Below, one piece after another: positions 1 through 12,900 of a stretch of 64,000 nucleotides of DNA. The stretch is from NCBI GenBank assembly GCA_025403435.1, contig CM046351.1, forward strand, positions 3,368,801 through 3,432,800, given 5' to 3'. Position 1 is the first letter of the stretch, and each line of letters opens with the position of its first letter. This stretch comes from Artocarpus heterophyllus (Eukaryota; Streptophyta; Magnoliopsida; Rosales; Moraceae). A program made the translations under genes and the position numbers. The notes beneath the pieces are model-generated. The model was not told the DNA's origin, did not search any database, and saw only the letters and a program-made list of their open reading frames with translations.

Positions 1-1329
1 TTGTTTTGGAAGTTATGTTTCATTTCTTTTGAGTCTTAGCGGTGTCCTTATTGCTATGGATTTCTTGATTTTGGTTTATTGTGAAGGATTTTTTCAAAAA
101 TTAATATATGTGATCGATATTTGATGTATCTTAATGAGTGCCTACTTTTAAAATTTGGTACACATTGAGTATTTCATCTAATTTTACTAGTGGATCTAGT
201 TGTTTATCATAGCCCGTAGTTTCATGTCGCCGTTTGAATTGGAGTTGGTATTTTTATTTCTTTAATTTGAAATATATTATCTTATTTGTTTTTTGCTTTT
301 TGAAAAGAGATCAAAATGGGATCCCCTAGTCATCGACGCAGGGCCCCATTATAATTGACTTGAACCATTGTGGCATCAAAAAAGTAAACAAATAGTCAAC
401 ACAAACCGGGATAAGGGTAACGGAGCATTATTCTTATCTCTTTAAGCAAGCTGTCTATGACACTGACCATGTCACCAATTACTTTGCGTTAGCTATTAGA
501 AATTTCAAATTTCTGACTAATGAACAATAAAAAACGGCGATATTATTTCTTACTTTGTGATCAGCATTATTCGTTGAAAGAAAAACTTTTGTTTGTTTCC
601 AAATTAATACGAAATTTCATGAGTTCAACTAATAGGTTTGAATCAATACACGGTAGCATATAAAAACTTTATACAATAATTTATTTTTGTTTTAAAAAAT
701 ATTACTATTAGTTTGTTACTGTTTAAATTAGTGGCGGAACCAACTTTGAGGTGGTGTATATTAATACTTTTTTTAAAAATAAATAACATAAAAACATATA
801 TAAAAAAGTGTATTATAATATTTTTCAAGAATTACAAGATGTATATTAATCATTTTCGAGGAATGTGAACATAGTCTACTGATAGGGTTTTGTCTTGATA
901 AGTTAGATATTTGCAAAAAAATAAATAAATAGCATTGTTTGTTTTGCATGGCTTTTTGTGTGATTTTCTTTAGATCCAATATTTAGAAGCATACATGTCA
1001 AAAAGGATACCGTACCATAGTTTTTTAGGCATTTTGAGGATATAAAAAGGAATTTTTAGGTAGGAATGGTCTTTTTTCACTGCCAAGAGTAATCGTTGTT
1101 TTAGCTGTTAACACTATAATACGTGAGTGTTCATATTAAAATATTATAGTGCACAACACATAATTGCTCCCACTAACATAAGACCAGTGAAAATTAATCC
1201 CAGTTCCTTCAGGTAGTAAAAAGGGCATTTCCTATTATAAAAATCACCATAAAAAATTCATATATTATATTTTAAATTGTATCGTAGATTTCAAAATCAC
1301 GTTGTATTCTTACTTTTTCTCGGTCTAAT
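1..1329. other. Left flank, no gene recognised
   Basis: AT-rich non-coding sequence. It precedes the point (about 1330) where similarity to the two later units begins, and it has no copy elsewhere in the window. Only spurious reading frames of 60-70 codons are present. It contains a short TE-like phrase, GTGGCGGAACC near 732, but no complete element could be delimited. Confidence 0.6.
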
Positions 1330-1452
1330 ATCAACTATAAATTTAACCATAAAATAGATTTAAACTCCATAAATAAGAAAAAAAGATAATGATTTAATAT
1401 GAATTTTAAATGCAAAGGTATAAATATGTAGTTCAAGTTATAAGGTGTCATA

Positions 1453-1588
1453 AAACATAATACGGTAACTCATGAATAAAATGAGTAAAGTTGTTATAAT
1501 AAAATTATAGTAAAAAATGAAAACATAATATGGTAACTCATGAATAAAATGAGTAAAGTTGTTATAATAAAATTATAGTAATAAAATG
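1453..1588. repeat. 68-bp tandem duplication private to unit A
   Basis: Two adjacent copies of about 68 bp share the phrase GGTAACTCATGAATAAAATG and the following GTTGTTATAATAAAATTATAG. The equivalent positions in units B and C (about 17830-17890 and 45255-45315) have a single copy. Confidence 0.8.
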
Positions 1589-2867
1589 AAAACAATAGGT
1601 CAGTGGTGGCAAAAGAAGAAAGTCATAAATTTTTAAGGGTCAAATTCTAATTTTAAAAAGAAAATGGAGGCGGTAGCCCCTACTAGGCCCTATGTACATT
1701 CACCACTGGTTCAAGCTAACAAGGCTTTATTTGAAAAATAAGTTGAATCTTTAAGTTCCAACTTACTATAGTATAAAACCTTCATATGCTACAACATTTA
1801 AGTTTTAACTTCAACTTTTAACTTACTTTTCAAACTAAATATAAGTTTGAACTTTTCTCCCAAACATAATGTAATTTATTCATTTATTATCTTTCTTCTC
1901 CATGTGATTATTTTAAAACTAATAAAGTTGCTCGTTCTTCTTCAATCTTCCAAACGCAAAGTTGCTGGTTGTTCTTCAATCTTACTATATATTGTTTATT
2001 TCATTCTATCGTGGACAATTTACTTTGTAAAGAATTCAGATATTGCATTAAATTGATATCTTGAAAAAAAAAAATCCACTGTGTATATTTATATTTCTTT
2101 TTCTTCATAAAAAATGACAACTTGTCAGCCTCTCACTGTGAGAATCGATGTTTTTATTTATTTATTTATTTTTTAACTTTGGGTCTATTAGATGCGCCAC
2201 ATTAGTGAAGGATTCGATTAGGAGAGGCCTATCTTTTTTTATATAAAATAATAAAAGTGAGGGAATAGAAAAGTGATTTGTAAATCAAAAGTTTATGCTT
2301 TCATGGGCTTTCTGCACTCATGCTGGAATCAGAAAAAGACACTGCTTTAATCTTAATATTTTATACCATACTTTTGAGTTTCCAAAAAAATAAAATAAAA
2401 TAAAATAAAATACTCCCTCTCTTAGTCAAAATTTGATGAAAAAGTGTAGTTTAACCACTATATATTTTTTAAACGGTGAAAAAACCTCTCCTCGTGTAAT
2501 AAAAAAAAAAAAAAAAAAAACATACCAGCTGCATTTACGGGCAAAACATGACATTTTTATCCATAGTCAACAAATATGAGGTTTACTAATCTTTGCATTC
2601 TCACATATAGTAAAAGAAATGACATCGTCAATGACTAAAAATGTGTTTGGTAAGTCGGTTGGAACGAATTGGTTCCAACTTATTACAGTGTAAAACTCTC
2701 AGCAGTTACAGTAAAATTAAAAGATTGCTAGTGTAAAACTTCACATACAACAGTTTTTAAATCAAAATTTTCAGTTCCAACTAGTTTGTTAAACCACTTA
2801 TTAAATTAATGCCACAAGCAGATAGGCCACTGAAAATAAACAAAATTAGAGTCATAAGATGTTGACA
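1589..2867. other. UGT upstream region, unit A, with empty chromovirus site
   Basis: Non-coding AT-rich region upstream of the first UGT. Around 2474-2487 it reads CGGTGAAAAAACCTCTCC. This corresponds to the site that in units B and C is split by the chromovirus with an ATACC duplication, so unit A keeps the pre-insertion state. The sequence near 2412-2430 (CTCCCTCTCTTAGTC) is likewise the site without the hairpin MITE. An A-tract of about 20 bases lies at 2500-2520. Confidence 0.75.
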
Positions 2868-2875
2868 TATAAAAT
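2868..2875 (+). promoter_or_regulatory. Putative TATA box of UGT, unit A
   Basis: TATAAAAT, 119 bp before the chosen ATG, in a phrase (GACATATAAAATA) kept upstream of all three UGT copies (29551 and 56993 in the others). Position and sequence fit a plant TATA element. No transcript evidence is available. Confidence 0.45.
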
Positions 2876-2993
2876 ATTTACATAAAAAAAAAAAGTGGTG
2901 TCAGTGTTATTCAACTCTTTTTTTTTTTAATAAAATTCATCTCCATCTTGCCATTGCCAACCATCGTTTGTGCTCCTAACTCCCATAGCTCTC

Positions 2994-4855
2994 ATGGAGA
3001 TGAAAGACACTCCTGCTCATCCAAAACCACATGCCATCATAGTAGCCCTCCGCCTCCAAGGCCACGTGATCCCAACCGTTCATTTGGCCATCAAACTCGC
3101 ATCAAAAGGCTTCACCATCACCTTCGTCAACACTGAAGCGACACACCACGAGATCACCAAGTCATCAAAACAACACAATATCGGACCAAATGATCACGGA
3201 AACGACAATATCTTTGCCGGAGCACGAAACTCCGGCCTTGACATCCGCTACAAAACGATGAGCGACGGTTTCCCGATCGAATTCGACAGGTTCACGAATG
3301 ACGAGGAGTACCATGAGGGTCACTTGAATGTCCTTCCAAACCATGTGGATGAACTTGTTGGAGACATGGTAAGAGATGATCCTTCTGTTTCTTGCTTGAT
3401 TGTTGATACTTTCTACACATGGACGTCACAAATTGCCAAGAAATACAAACTTGTTAGTGTCTCCTTTTGGACTCAACCGGCTATGGTCTTGTCCCTCTAC
3501 TATCACATGGACCTCCTCAAGAAAAATGGTCACTTTGCATCTCAAGGTAACTTTTCCAATATGCTCATAGCAAAATTAATGGATCTCTCAGAATTGTTGA
3601 AAGATAAATTATCACTAATGTCATGTAAGACATGCAAAACAATTAATATCTTTTAGTAGATGACCAAGCATCATCTCAACTCAAAAAAAATGGGTTCAAA
3701 CTTAGTGAAACCTAACGAACACACCCTTTTTTGATTAAAAAAAAGTAGCTCAATGCTTTAAGCTCGGGGTAAATTTTGGATTGATTTAAAATGCTAGGAA
3801 CCACTAAAATTTGTTGTAAAGTTGCTGGACTATTTTTTAAGATTAACCCTGTATAAATGAATAGATGAGCTCTCTAATTTTCTGAGATGGGGTTTTATTT
3901 GTAAAATTTATGAAGTAACTTTTTTTTTTGTGTGTGAATATTGCTAGATAATAGACGAGATACCATTGACTACATACCGGGAATTAAGGCAATTGAGCCA
4001 AAAGACTTGATATCGTACCTTCAAGAAACTGACACATCAACGGTGATGCATCGGGTCTTATACAAGGCATTCGAGGATGTCAAAAAGGTTGACTTCATTC
4101 TTAGCAACACAGTCCAAGAACTAGAACTTGAGACCATTTGGGCCTTACAAGAGAAACAGCCCATATATGCAATTGGCCCAATTTTCCCATCTGGGTCCAC
4201 AAAAAGCATTGTCCCCACAAGCCTAAGGACACAATTTGACTGCGCCCAATGGCTCAATTCCAAGCCTCATGGCTCAGTCTTGTACATCTCATTTGGTAGC
4301 TTCGTTCTTTGTAGCAAAAACGACATTGAAGAAATAGCCATGGGATTGTTACTTAGTAAAGTGAACTTCATTTGGGTTATGCGTCCCAACATTGTGAGGT
4401 ATGATGAAGAGTATGATTTACCCGTTGGATTTCTTGATGGGATCAAGGGTAGGGGCTTGATAGTGATGTGGACCAATCAGATTGAGGTGATCTCACATCC
4501 TTCAATAGGAGGGTTTCTAACACATTGTGGATGGAATTCAATATTGGAAAGTATATGGTGTGGTGTGCCATTGCTATGTCTTCCTCTGTTTACGGATCAA
4601 CCAACCAACAGGAAACTAGTGGTTGATGATTGGAGGATTGGGTTGAGCCTTTGTGATGGGAAGCCATTGACAAGAGTGGAAGTAGCAGAAAAGATCGACC
4701 ATTTGATGAGTGGAAAATCTGGCGAAGAATTGAGGAAAGAGATGATTAAGGTGAGGAAAATTCTAGAGAATGCCTTGGCCATGAATGGATCATCAGAGAA
4801 AAATTTGTGTCAGTTTATTACAGATTTGGAGGCAAAAATTACTGAACGAATGTAA
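2994..4855 (+). CDS. UGT86A: UDP-glycosyltransferase, UGT86A type, unit A (intact)
   Basis: Two exons, 2994-3546 and 3948-4855, with a 401-bp GT-AG intron splitting an Asp codon; the spliced frame is 486 aa, usual for plant family-1 UGTs. The enzyme class moves a sugar from a UDP-sugar to a small hydrophobic acceptor in the cytosol. Catalytic His24 sits in LQGHV and the partner Asp near residue 138 in LIVDTFYTW. The 44-residue PSPG donor motif spans residues 359-402 (bases 4469-4600); Trp22 and the final Gln44 of the motif are present, the pattern usual for UDP-glucose. From memory the whole protein, including the sequence around the intron position, resembles Arabidopsis UGT86A1; the acceptor is unknown. 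The ATG is the one at the start of the conserved KPH N terminus; an upstream in-frame ATG at 2970 would add 8 residues. Relative to unit C it has RL instead of GF before QGH, and Ser instead of Leu at PSPG position 9. Confidence 0.93.
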
Positions 4856-5147
4856 GATTCATACTTGTCTAAGTGACGAATTGGATATGTGTTTGTATTG
4901 TGCTGCTTAATTGTATGTGTCACTTTGCTTTTCAAACTTTTTTTTCTTAGCTTACTGCTTTCTAACAGTTTTATCAGTGTTTGAGAAGTGTAGTCAGAAA
5001 TTAAACTTTTAAACTAAAAACTGTAGATGTGATAGCTTTACATTGTAGCTCACTTTTTTTTTATCATTGTAACATATGATAGCTTTACACTGTAGCAACC
5101 AAAAATTTTGGTTAGAACTTATTTTGACAAATACCACATTAGTCCAT
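4856..5147 (+). other. UGT 3' flank, unit A
   Basis: Non-coding; probably the UGT 3' UTR and downstream spacer, ending where the LTR-like element starts at TGTTAGGG. The same sequence follows the UGT in units B (32381-32667) and C (59827-60114). Confidence 0.5.
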
Positions 5148-7950
5148 TGTTAGGGTTTGTGTTTTGTGTTGGCATATTTGGCAACGTAATTCAAGAAATT
5201 CAAAAATCAAATTCAAGATGATCTACATGTTATCCTGTAAAATCTAGTTCAAGAAGAATCTAAATTGGAGATGAGGATAAAGTTTTAAAGAAAAAAATCC
5301 TAGTTCAAATTGGATTTAATCTTAAAGTTTGAAGAAGATTTGTTTTTTGGTTCTTTTAAAAGGAGGAGATTGCGATTTACTTTATGGATGATTTATAGAG
5401 ATTTTCTAGAAGATTGAAATCAAGAATCGCAAGAAAAATCATCTAGATACACTTGAGAAAATCATATTAAGATTTTATTAGAGAAGGTTATTTTGAAGTC
5501 ATGACTTCAGATAATGACTTCGAATTTCAAATGATCAACACGAGATCATATTGAGATTATAGAAGGAGCTCTATATAAACGTCACTTTTCAAAGTGTATA
5601 GCACGTCTAGAGAGCTTGGTTTACACGAAATTTTTCAGAGCAAAGTCTTAGCATTCTTCAGGAGAAAAAGTTGAAGTTTTCAGGAGAAAATACTTTGCAC
5701 ACATAAAGGATTCTACACGTGCAGAATTAGAAAACAAGCAGTGCTCATTGGATAGATCTATCTAAGAGAAAAAGGAGTCTTGAAATTGTATAAGTTCAAT
5801 TGATGATTGTAATGTTTTTCTATCTTAGTGAATTATTTAATAGCTGGGTGTGACCCTATAGACATAGATTTAACAACCGAACCTCAATAACAATTGTCTA
5901 TGTTCTTTATATACTTTCCGTCTTTGGTAAATTTAGTTAACCTGAATTTGCTACAACTGTTTTCCTGGATTCTGTTATGCAAATATAACATAATATTATA
6001 AAATAAAAAAAGAGAAAAAGAAAAATGGGAAAAGATATCCAAGAGTAATTTGGGCCTATGAATCACGAATATGTGGAGGACGATCTACCATGAAATAAAA
6101 GCCCCTTAGTGTAATAAAGTGAAATTCAATAATGATATAATAAATGAAAAATATATTTGCATAGTGTGTGTTTCAAATGATTAGGATAGTTGGAACATGT
6201 TCCTCAAAAAAATTTTAGACAACAGGTTATAGAATTCAAGAAGCTCTTTTTAGGTATGGTATGTTTTCTCATATACACACTATCTATATTGATATGCTCT
6301 TGATAGTTTTAGATATAATTTAAGTTCAAAGTGTGATGATTGAAAATAATTCATGTTCAAGAGAAAAAAATAAGTGCTAAATTCTCACCATAAAGATTGC
6401 TCATTTGTGTATAGACGCGTCATGTTTAGTTTATGTATTTTACATTTTTTTTTAATTTGCATGCACATATTCACACTATACACACACACATGCACAAAAT
6501 CACAAAAATATTGTCAAGAAACTTGGGTATTAAGTGACTTTAGAAATTTATTTGTCAATATCTAGCTCTTATCTCTGTCATGAAAAATGAGTTTTAAATG
6601 GATGATTAAACTCAGGGGGAGGAACAACATGCATAACATATCATTTTATTTTATCATGCTTTCTTTGATATTTGTATAGACTAATGCTACTTAGATCTTG
6701 TGTCAAAAAGGAAGAGAAAGGGAACTTTCTTTCAGTATGTGGTGTTTACAGGTATAAGACATGAGAATATTGTACCTTGTTCAGGGGGAGCAACAAGGTT
6801 TAAATGAAGAAACTGCTACTGAAGTTGCAACATCGTCTGCGTGCTGCTACTGAAGTTGCACCTCAAGTTCCAACACCATCTGCAACCTCAGTTTTGAAGC
6901 TGCCAAGTCTCAGCTAGTTCAGTATATTCAGGCAGTGTTGAATAAAGTGCAATAAAGATAGAAGCATTTTGCATTGAAGGATATGAAAATTTCACTTTGG
7001 CTATTGTTTTGTCAAAAAGGGGGAGTAGTAAGAGTTTGGTGCATATATTTCTTGACTACGTTTTTCGTGCTCGTGCTGCATATATAGTACTTTGCTAAAA
7101 AAATACTAAAGGGGGTGATTGTCAGAGTTTAAATTTTGTATTGGCATATTTGGCAACGTTGTTTAAAAAATTCAAAAATCAAATTAAAGGTGATCTACTC
7201 ATCTACATGTTATCCTGTAAAATCTAGTTCAAGGAGAATTCAAATTAGAGATAAGAAGAAGTTTTAAAGAGAAAAATCCTAGTTCAAAGTGGATTCAATC
7301 TTCAAGTTTGAAGAAGTTTTTTTTTTATTATTATTTTAAAAGGAGGAGATTGTGATTTACTTTGAGGATGATTAATGGAGATTTACTAAAAGATTTAAAT
7401 CAAGAATCACAACAGAAATCGTCTAGATACACTCAAGAAAATCGGATCAAGGTTTCATCCGATGAGATTGTTATGAAGTCGCGACTTCAAATTACGACTT
7501 CGATTTTTTAAATGACCAATACGAGATCATGTTGACATTATAGAAGGCGCTCTATATAAATCTCACGTTCCAAAGTATTTAACACTTCCAGAGAGCTTGG
7601 TTTTTATAGAGGTTTTTAGAGCAAGGTCTTAGCATTCTTAAGGAGAAAAAGTTGAAGTTTTTAGGAGACAACACTCTACACATAGAAGGGATTCTACATG
7701 TGCAGAATTAGGAGATGAGTGATGCTTACTAGATATATCCATTTAAGAGTTGCATCTTAAAGACGGCAATCAAAAGAAGGAGTCTTAACGTTGTTTAAGT
7801 CTAATTGGTGATTGTGACATTTTTTGTCTTAGCAGATTATTTAATAGTTGGGCATGGCCCCTGAGACATATGTTTTATGACCGAACCTTGATAACAATTA
7901 CATATGTTCATTGTATACTTTTTGTCTTTGGTAAATTTTTTTAACCTGAA
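5148..7950 (+). mobile_element. Decayed non-autonomous LTR retroelement, unit A
   Basis: Two diverged direct repeats of about 0.8 kb, 5148-5945 and 7120-7950, begin TGT(T/C)AG and both end near TTTGGTAAATTT..TTAACCTGAA, so they look like a pair of LTRs. Each carries CTCTATATAAA followed by a shared leader (AGAGCTTGGTTT), a plausible LTR promoter. The 1.2-kb interior has no open frame but several GGGGGAG polypurine phrases (6616, 6784, 7020), reminiscent of the multiple purine tracts of Sirevirus-type Copia elements. It is probably a LARD/TRIM-like derivative. No target duplication was found and the outer ends lack a clean TG..CA, so the limits are approximate. Confidence 0.6.
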
Positions 7951-8706
7951 ATTAATTAAATTTAGTAAGTATTAAAAACTGGATCTTACATCTATGATAT
8001 TAATATTGACAAAAACTTCTGAAATATCTCAAGGATAATCATGCCACAATCGAATAGTAATTGAAAATTTTAAAAAATATTTATCTTAACAGTAATTGCA
8101 AAATATTATTTCCACTGCTGTTAAAAATAATAACCCTTCAACATTAGAACATTTCAATTGTGTTTAATTAAATGAATAGTGCCATGAGATAACAAGACAT
8201 CTATCTAACCTTAATATATAGAGAGATCTTATTTAATCTCATGGAACTACAACACCGTTACTAACAAAACAATGGTTCGGTCTAAAAAATACACTATATA
8301 TTAGACGAAGACCCACTATTTTGTTAGTAATGAGGTTATAAGCCTATAGGGATGAAAGCAGTTTTTTATATTTATATATATGTGTGTGTGTATGACTATT
8401 TCATGCTTAGCTTTCTTTTGGAAGCATGGATGCTCAGCTATTTTGGCTGTTCTTAAAAAAAAAAAAAAATTATTTTGTGCAGAGATTAGGTTGAAATAAA
8501 TATAAAATTTTAGAAATTATTAATTAATCTTTGCAATACAAAATTCGAATGCAGTGTATAATCAAAAGACCGTCATTTCTAGGCACACGTGAAACATGAA
8601 ATGCCAATATTCAACACTTGAGAAAAGCCTGAACCAAAAAAGTGACCAAATTAATTCATTCTCAAAAAAAAAAAAAAGGTCACCAAATTAAACTTCTGTA
8701 CACAAA
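7951..8706. other. Intergenic spacer with imperfect hairpins, unit A
   Basis: No gene. 8254-8338 can fold on itself: TTACTAACAAAA pairs perfectly with TTTTGTTAGTAA, and further imperfect pairing runs toward a short AT loop. An outer stem, CCATGAGAT with ATCTCATGG, lies at about 8183-8243. It may be a worn MITE. The same hairpins occur in units B and C. Confidence 0.4.
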
Positions 8707-8875
8707 TACTGCCGGATTTTTTTAACTAATTACTGCCCGATTCTTTTCGATTCAATACAGGATTTATTTTACTGCCGGACTTTTTTAGATTCATTGCAGG
8801 ATTTATTTTACTGCCGGATTTTATTAATTTATTACTGCCAGATTTCCTTAGAGTCACTGCTGGATTTATTTTACT
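8707..8875. repeat. ACTGCCGGA minisatellite, unit A
   Basis: Four to five degenerate repeats of about 39 bp, with ACTGCC(G/C)GA(T/C)T and (T/G)GCAGGATTTATTTT alternating. Conserved in place in unit B (36213-36383) and unit C (63689-63857). Confidence 0.7.
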
Positions 8876-9921
8876 ATATTTGTTTTCTTTTTGGCCTTGG
8901 ATTCTTAACTAGTGAACAATATGAGATGTATCAATTACTATTGATAGATATTTTCCTAGATCCTCATTTGACTACCAGGTTTGAAATTTTTTTTGTTATA
9001 TTTTTTGTGAATTTAAATGGAAGCTTCTACCGTTGGAGGTAATTTCTTCCAATAGCTAGGAACTGCAATTTTAGTACTAAGATTGATTTGTCAATGCTAA
9101 AAATATAGTGTATTTTATAAAATTGTTTACAATTATTAATCAAACCGTTAAAAACGTTAATCTAGGGACTAAATTAGCAATTCCTACTAGTAGGAAAAAT
9201 TGACAATTCCTACCATAAAGTTACCAAAATTATTTGGAGGAATTAATTCAAAATGAAATAAAACGACAAAGAAGGACATTTGTCAACTTCATGTCTTAAA
9301 AAAGAATCTACGATATTTGGATGACACATTATTTTTCATTCATGCACCATAAATCCTCCTATCTGTGCCTTGTAAAAAAGTAGCATAATAAATAATTGTT
9401 CTACATAGTATGATGAAAGACGAGAAGATAAAGAATAATATGTGTACATAGAAACATAATTTCTATGTATAAATATAAAAGAACAATGTATTAAACTTGT
9501 TGAAGTAAGTTCTTATTAATGTATTATTTCATCAGAATCCAATCTAAATAATAATGTTATTTTCTTGTTTATCTAAACAGCCTTTGTGATGGTAATAGTG
9601 ATGTTTAAAAAAAAAAAGGAAAAGAAAAGAAAAAGAAACCATAATACTATGGTGACAATTTCTTTTCTTATCTTGGCCATGCAAAGAGAAAATTTTCTCT
9701 CAACAAAACAACATTCATAATATACATTTCATGTCTATTTACATCAGATGTATCTGACTTGATTTTGACTGAGAAGAATGGTGATATACAAGCAGAGTTC
9801 CTCAAGATTTCAGAGAAAAGAACTTAAATATACATGCCAAGCTTCATGAAAAATATGTCAATAAATTCTCAGGTAGAAATATATAAAGGCTTCTTGCTTG
9901 GCAGTCACTGTTGGGTCGGTG
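8876..9921. other. Intergenic spacer before the thylakoid gene, unit A
   Basis: AT-rich sequence downstream of the - strand thylakoid gene, so it probably includes that gene's 3' UTR at its right edge. No other gene or delimited element was seen. The small frame at 8794-9042 is low-complexity and broken in unit B. Confidence 0.5.
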
Positions 9922-12900
9922 TCATTTCACCTCAGAGCAATTATTTGGGCCCACAGGTTCTCTCAAGCAGCTAGATATTGCCATGACTGCAGATTCAATT
10001 GATGCATCTTCACCCTATTTTATCACATCTAAAATTAATATTTTATAGACACAATATAGAAAACAACATTGCAAACAAAAATGACCAACTGACATCATCT
10101 CCGATACAAATGTTAATGTTAATACTTTATTTATCACTAACGAGTGTAAAGAAGACGTATTTGATATGTTCTAATATATAATACTACCTCAAATATTCTA
10201 TCTATTTTTTCTCACAACTATTAAATATTGAAGCTTGTAAAAATAAACTATAATACTATAATTATTTTAAAGGAACACAGTTGTAATGATTAAATAAAAA
10301 GTTAATATACTAATCAATTGCAATCAAATACCAAATTTGGCCCTTGTTATAGCATTTGCCTAACTTTTAACATAAAAAAATAGCCTTGCATTGAAGAGTG
10401 AATTTTTTACTTAAATGTCAAAATTTGACATTGAGGGGTTGCGTTGGAGATCTCTAAATCACCAGTCCATAAATCTAAAAGAGAATCTTACCTTCTCTTT
10501 CCAATAAAAGATATTTCCATACTTGCCAGCCAAACGACTCCAAAAGCTACGCGGAATGTCTAGATCAACTGTAGCTCCAACATTGAAATTCAGTATATTT
10601 CCTGTTTAAATATACCCCATCATGTAAATCATCCATATCGCAGTATTATCTCTTGGTATGTTAAAAAAAATACTAATGAAGACAAGGTCTTTACCAATCG
10701 TGGGGTCAGCAACAAAGACTATGGTTCTATCATCCACTTGCCAAAAGTCTCTTATAGCCAATCCTGCAAAGAAAGATTTTTGATTGCAAGAGTCTTCTTC
10801 AGAATTTTCTGGTAAGGAATCAGTAGGACACAATTTTTAACCTCAACTTCCCATCAAGTTCTATTAAATAATTGTTTTTTTTTAATTAGTAATATAACTA
10901 TGATGTAATCTGACGGTTCAGAACTATATTCTAACATTAGGCTATTTTTTCAAGCCCTATATTGAATAAAGCACAATGCTAGTCTTGCAATAAGTTGATC
11001 TTCACCTGGAGTGTCTGGGTAATTCTGGGCCAAAACTCTCAGCTTGAATCCGGTATCCTTTTCAATATCAGCTATCTCCTGTGCAAGTCTTTTCTCCTGA
11101 AAAATGTTTCTAAGAAAGTCAACTCCTTGTCCCCTTTTACCCCCAAGTTCTTGAGAAAACTATTGTCCCTAAAATCAGAAGACAGAGTCTCTTTCATGAA
11201 GGAAAAAAAAGGAACAAAATCCCAATATTACACAGCCCCACAAGTCACTCTTACCTAGGGGTGGCAATTCATGTCAGCGGGTCGAGTTTAGGTTAAGTTA
11301 AGGGTCAATTTTTACATAAATTAACTCGACACTAACCAGACCCGTGACATGAATGGGTTAAAATATCTCAACATTAACATTACCATCCGTACTAACCCTT
11401 TTCTTATGCAACTTATGAAACGCCAACAACCCGCAACCCACCAATGACACATAGTAACCCCCTAACTCATGACGTTTTTGGCTTGGAATTTACATTAATA
11501 TAACATAAAAACAAACATAAAACAAATTTCCTCAAAATCAAATGAGTTCTACACAACAACAACAAAAAATTGTCCTAAGATTTTAAAAACATTTAACAAC
11601 ACAACGAGTCCAACACCAACAAAATAACAAGTCTAACAAAATAACAAGTCCAACAAAATAAATCGCTGATCAGACAGGGCTTTGTCTGATAAGAATATTT
11701 AATAATAGAAAAAAATATTTAAATAATTAATCGCTGATCAGACAGGTCATTTTAGTGCCATATGGGATGACCCAAACACGACCTGTTCAGATTCCAATTG
11801 ATACTTAAACGACACGTGGCTAATTTTTTTTTACCCTAACCCATAAAAAAACGTATCGGATTTATGTCATATCGTCGTGTCATAACTAATATCACCAGCC
11901 CTTCTCCTACCCATATTCCAACTGAGAAGAAACAAAGCACACCCTTTTGAGAACTTTTTTTTCTTCTTTACCAAATTCATCGACTGACAAAAATTGAAAC
12001 GATTAATTACAACTTAAATGCAATCAATCACTACAAGGCATATCGCTACGAATTTAGTCTACTGAGAGCAAACAAAAACACGTGAAGGAAAAATAAGCAG
12101 AGAAAGAACACATGTTTTATAGTGGTTCACCCTCAATGTAAGAGCTATATGTACTTTTAGTTGTTGCAGAAAATTTGTTCTAATGAAAAATAAGTTAATA
12201 AAAAAAAACAAACAAACAAACATTCACGTCTCTAACTCTCGAACAATACTCTATTTCAGCATCCCCTTTACATATAGGATAATTAAAACAATTGAATTTT
12301 ACAAGTGTTAAATCCCAAAACTACTTTCAAGATCGATCTCTATAATATTTTGCATAAAGCAATAATTCGTCATGGCATTAAATTAGGCTACACAATTTAA
12401 CACATACCGAAAACAAAGCCCCAAAAAAACAACTTTTTTCACACTGATAAGTGATCCCATAAAAACAAATGCAAAGAAATTGTTAATGGAAAAAACAGAG
12501 CTGTATTTGCTGCTATGATTATACTTGAAAAATTATCACTCCCAATAGGCCTATGCAATTAACCTTATCCACTTTTTCTTAAAAAACCAAACAAGATAAA
12601 AACAAATGGGTTTTCCATATAGCTCCTATAAACTGGGAAAAAAAAAAAAAAAAGTCTCCCAATTTTTATTTTTGACCATTGCCCACATTTATAAATAAAT
12701 GAATGATAAATTATCGACAACATTGGACTATAAAGACAATTTAAAAGAGAAATAATAAAAAAAAAAATACCTGGCCATCAGAGAGGAACCCAGCTACGTC
12801 AACGACAGTAGTAAACTCCTTAGGAAGCAATTCTGGCTTGTTCACTCCCACCTTCGCCTCTACACATCCTGCACTCCAAACGACAACAATATTTTCAATC

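Noticed and set aside
1601..1708. Possible 108-bp MITE with CAGTGGTG / CACCACTG ends
   Set aside because: Only 8 bp of inverted ends, which are mutated in units B and C, and no target duplication; too weak to call.
3547..3656. UGT exon 1 frame continuing to a stop at 3656 (228-codon single-exon protein)
   Set aside because: This is intron read-through; a GT donor at 3547 and AG acceptor at 3947 join the conserved UGT86A sequence in frame.
8794..9042. 82-codon + strand frame after the minisatellite
   Set aside because: Hydrophobic low-complexity translation of T-rich repeats, changed in unit B, no start context or domain.
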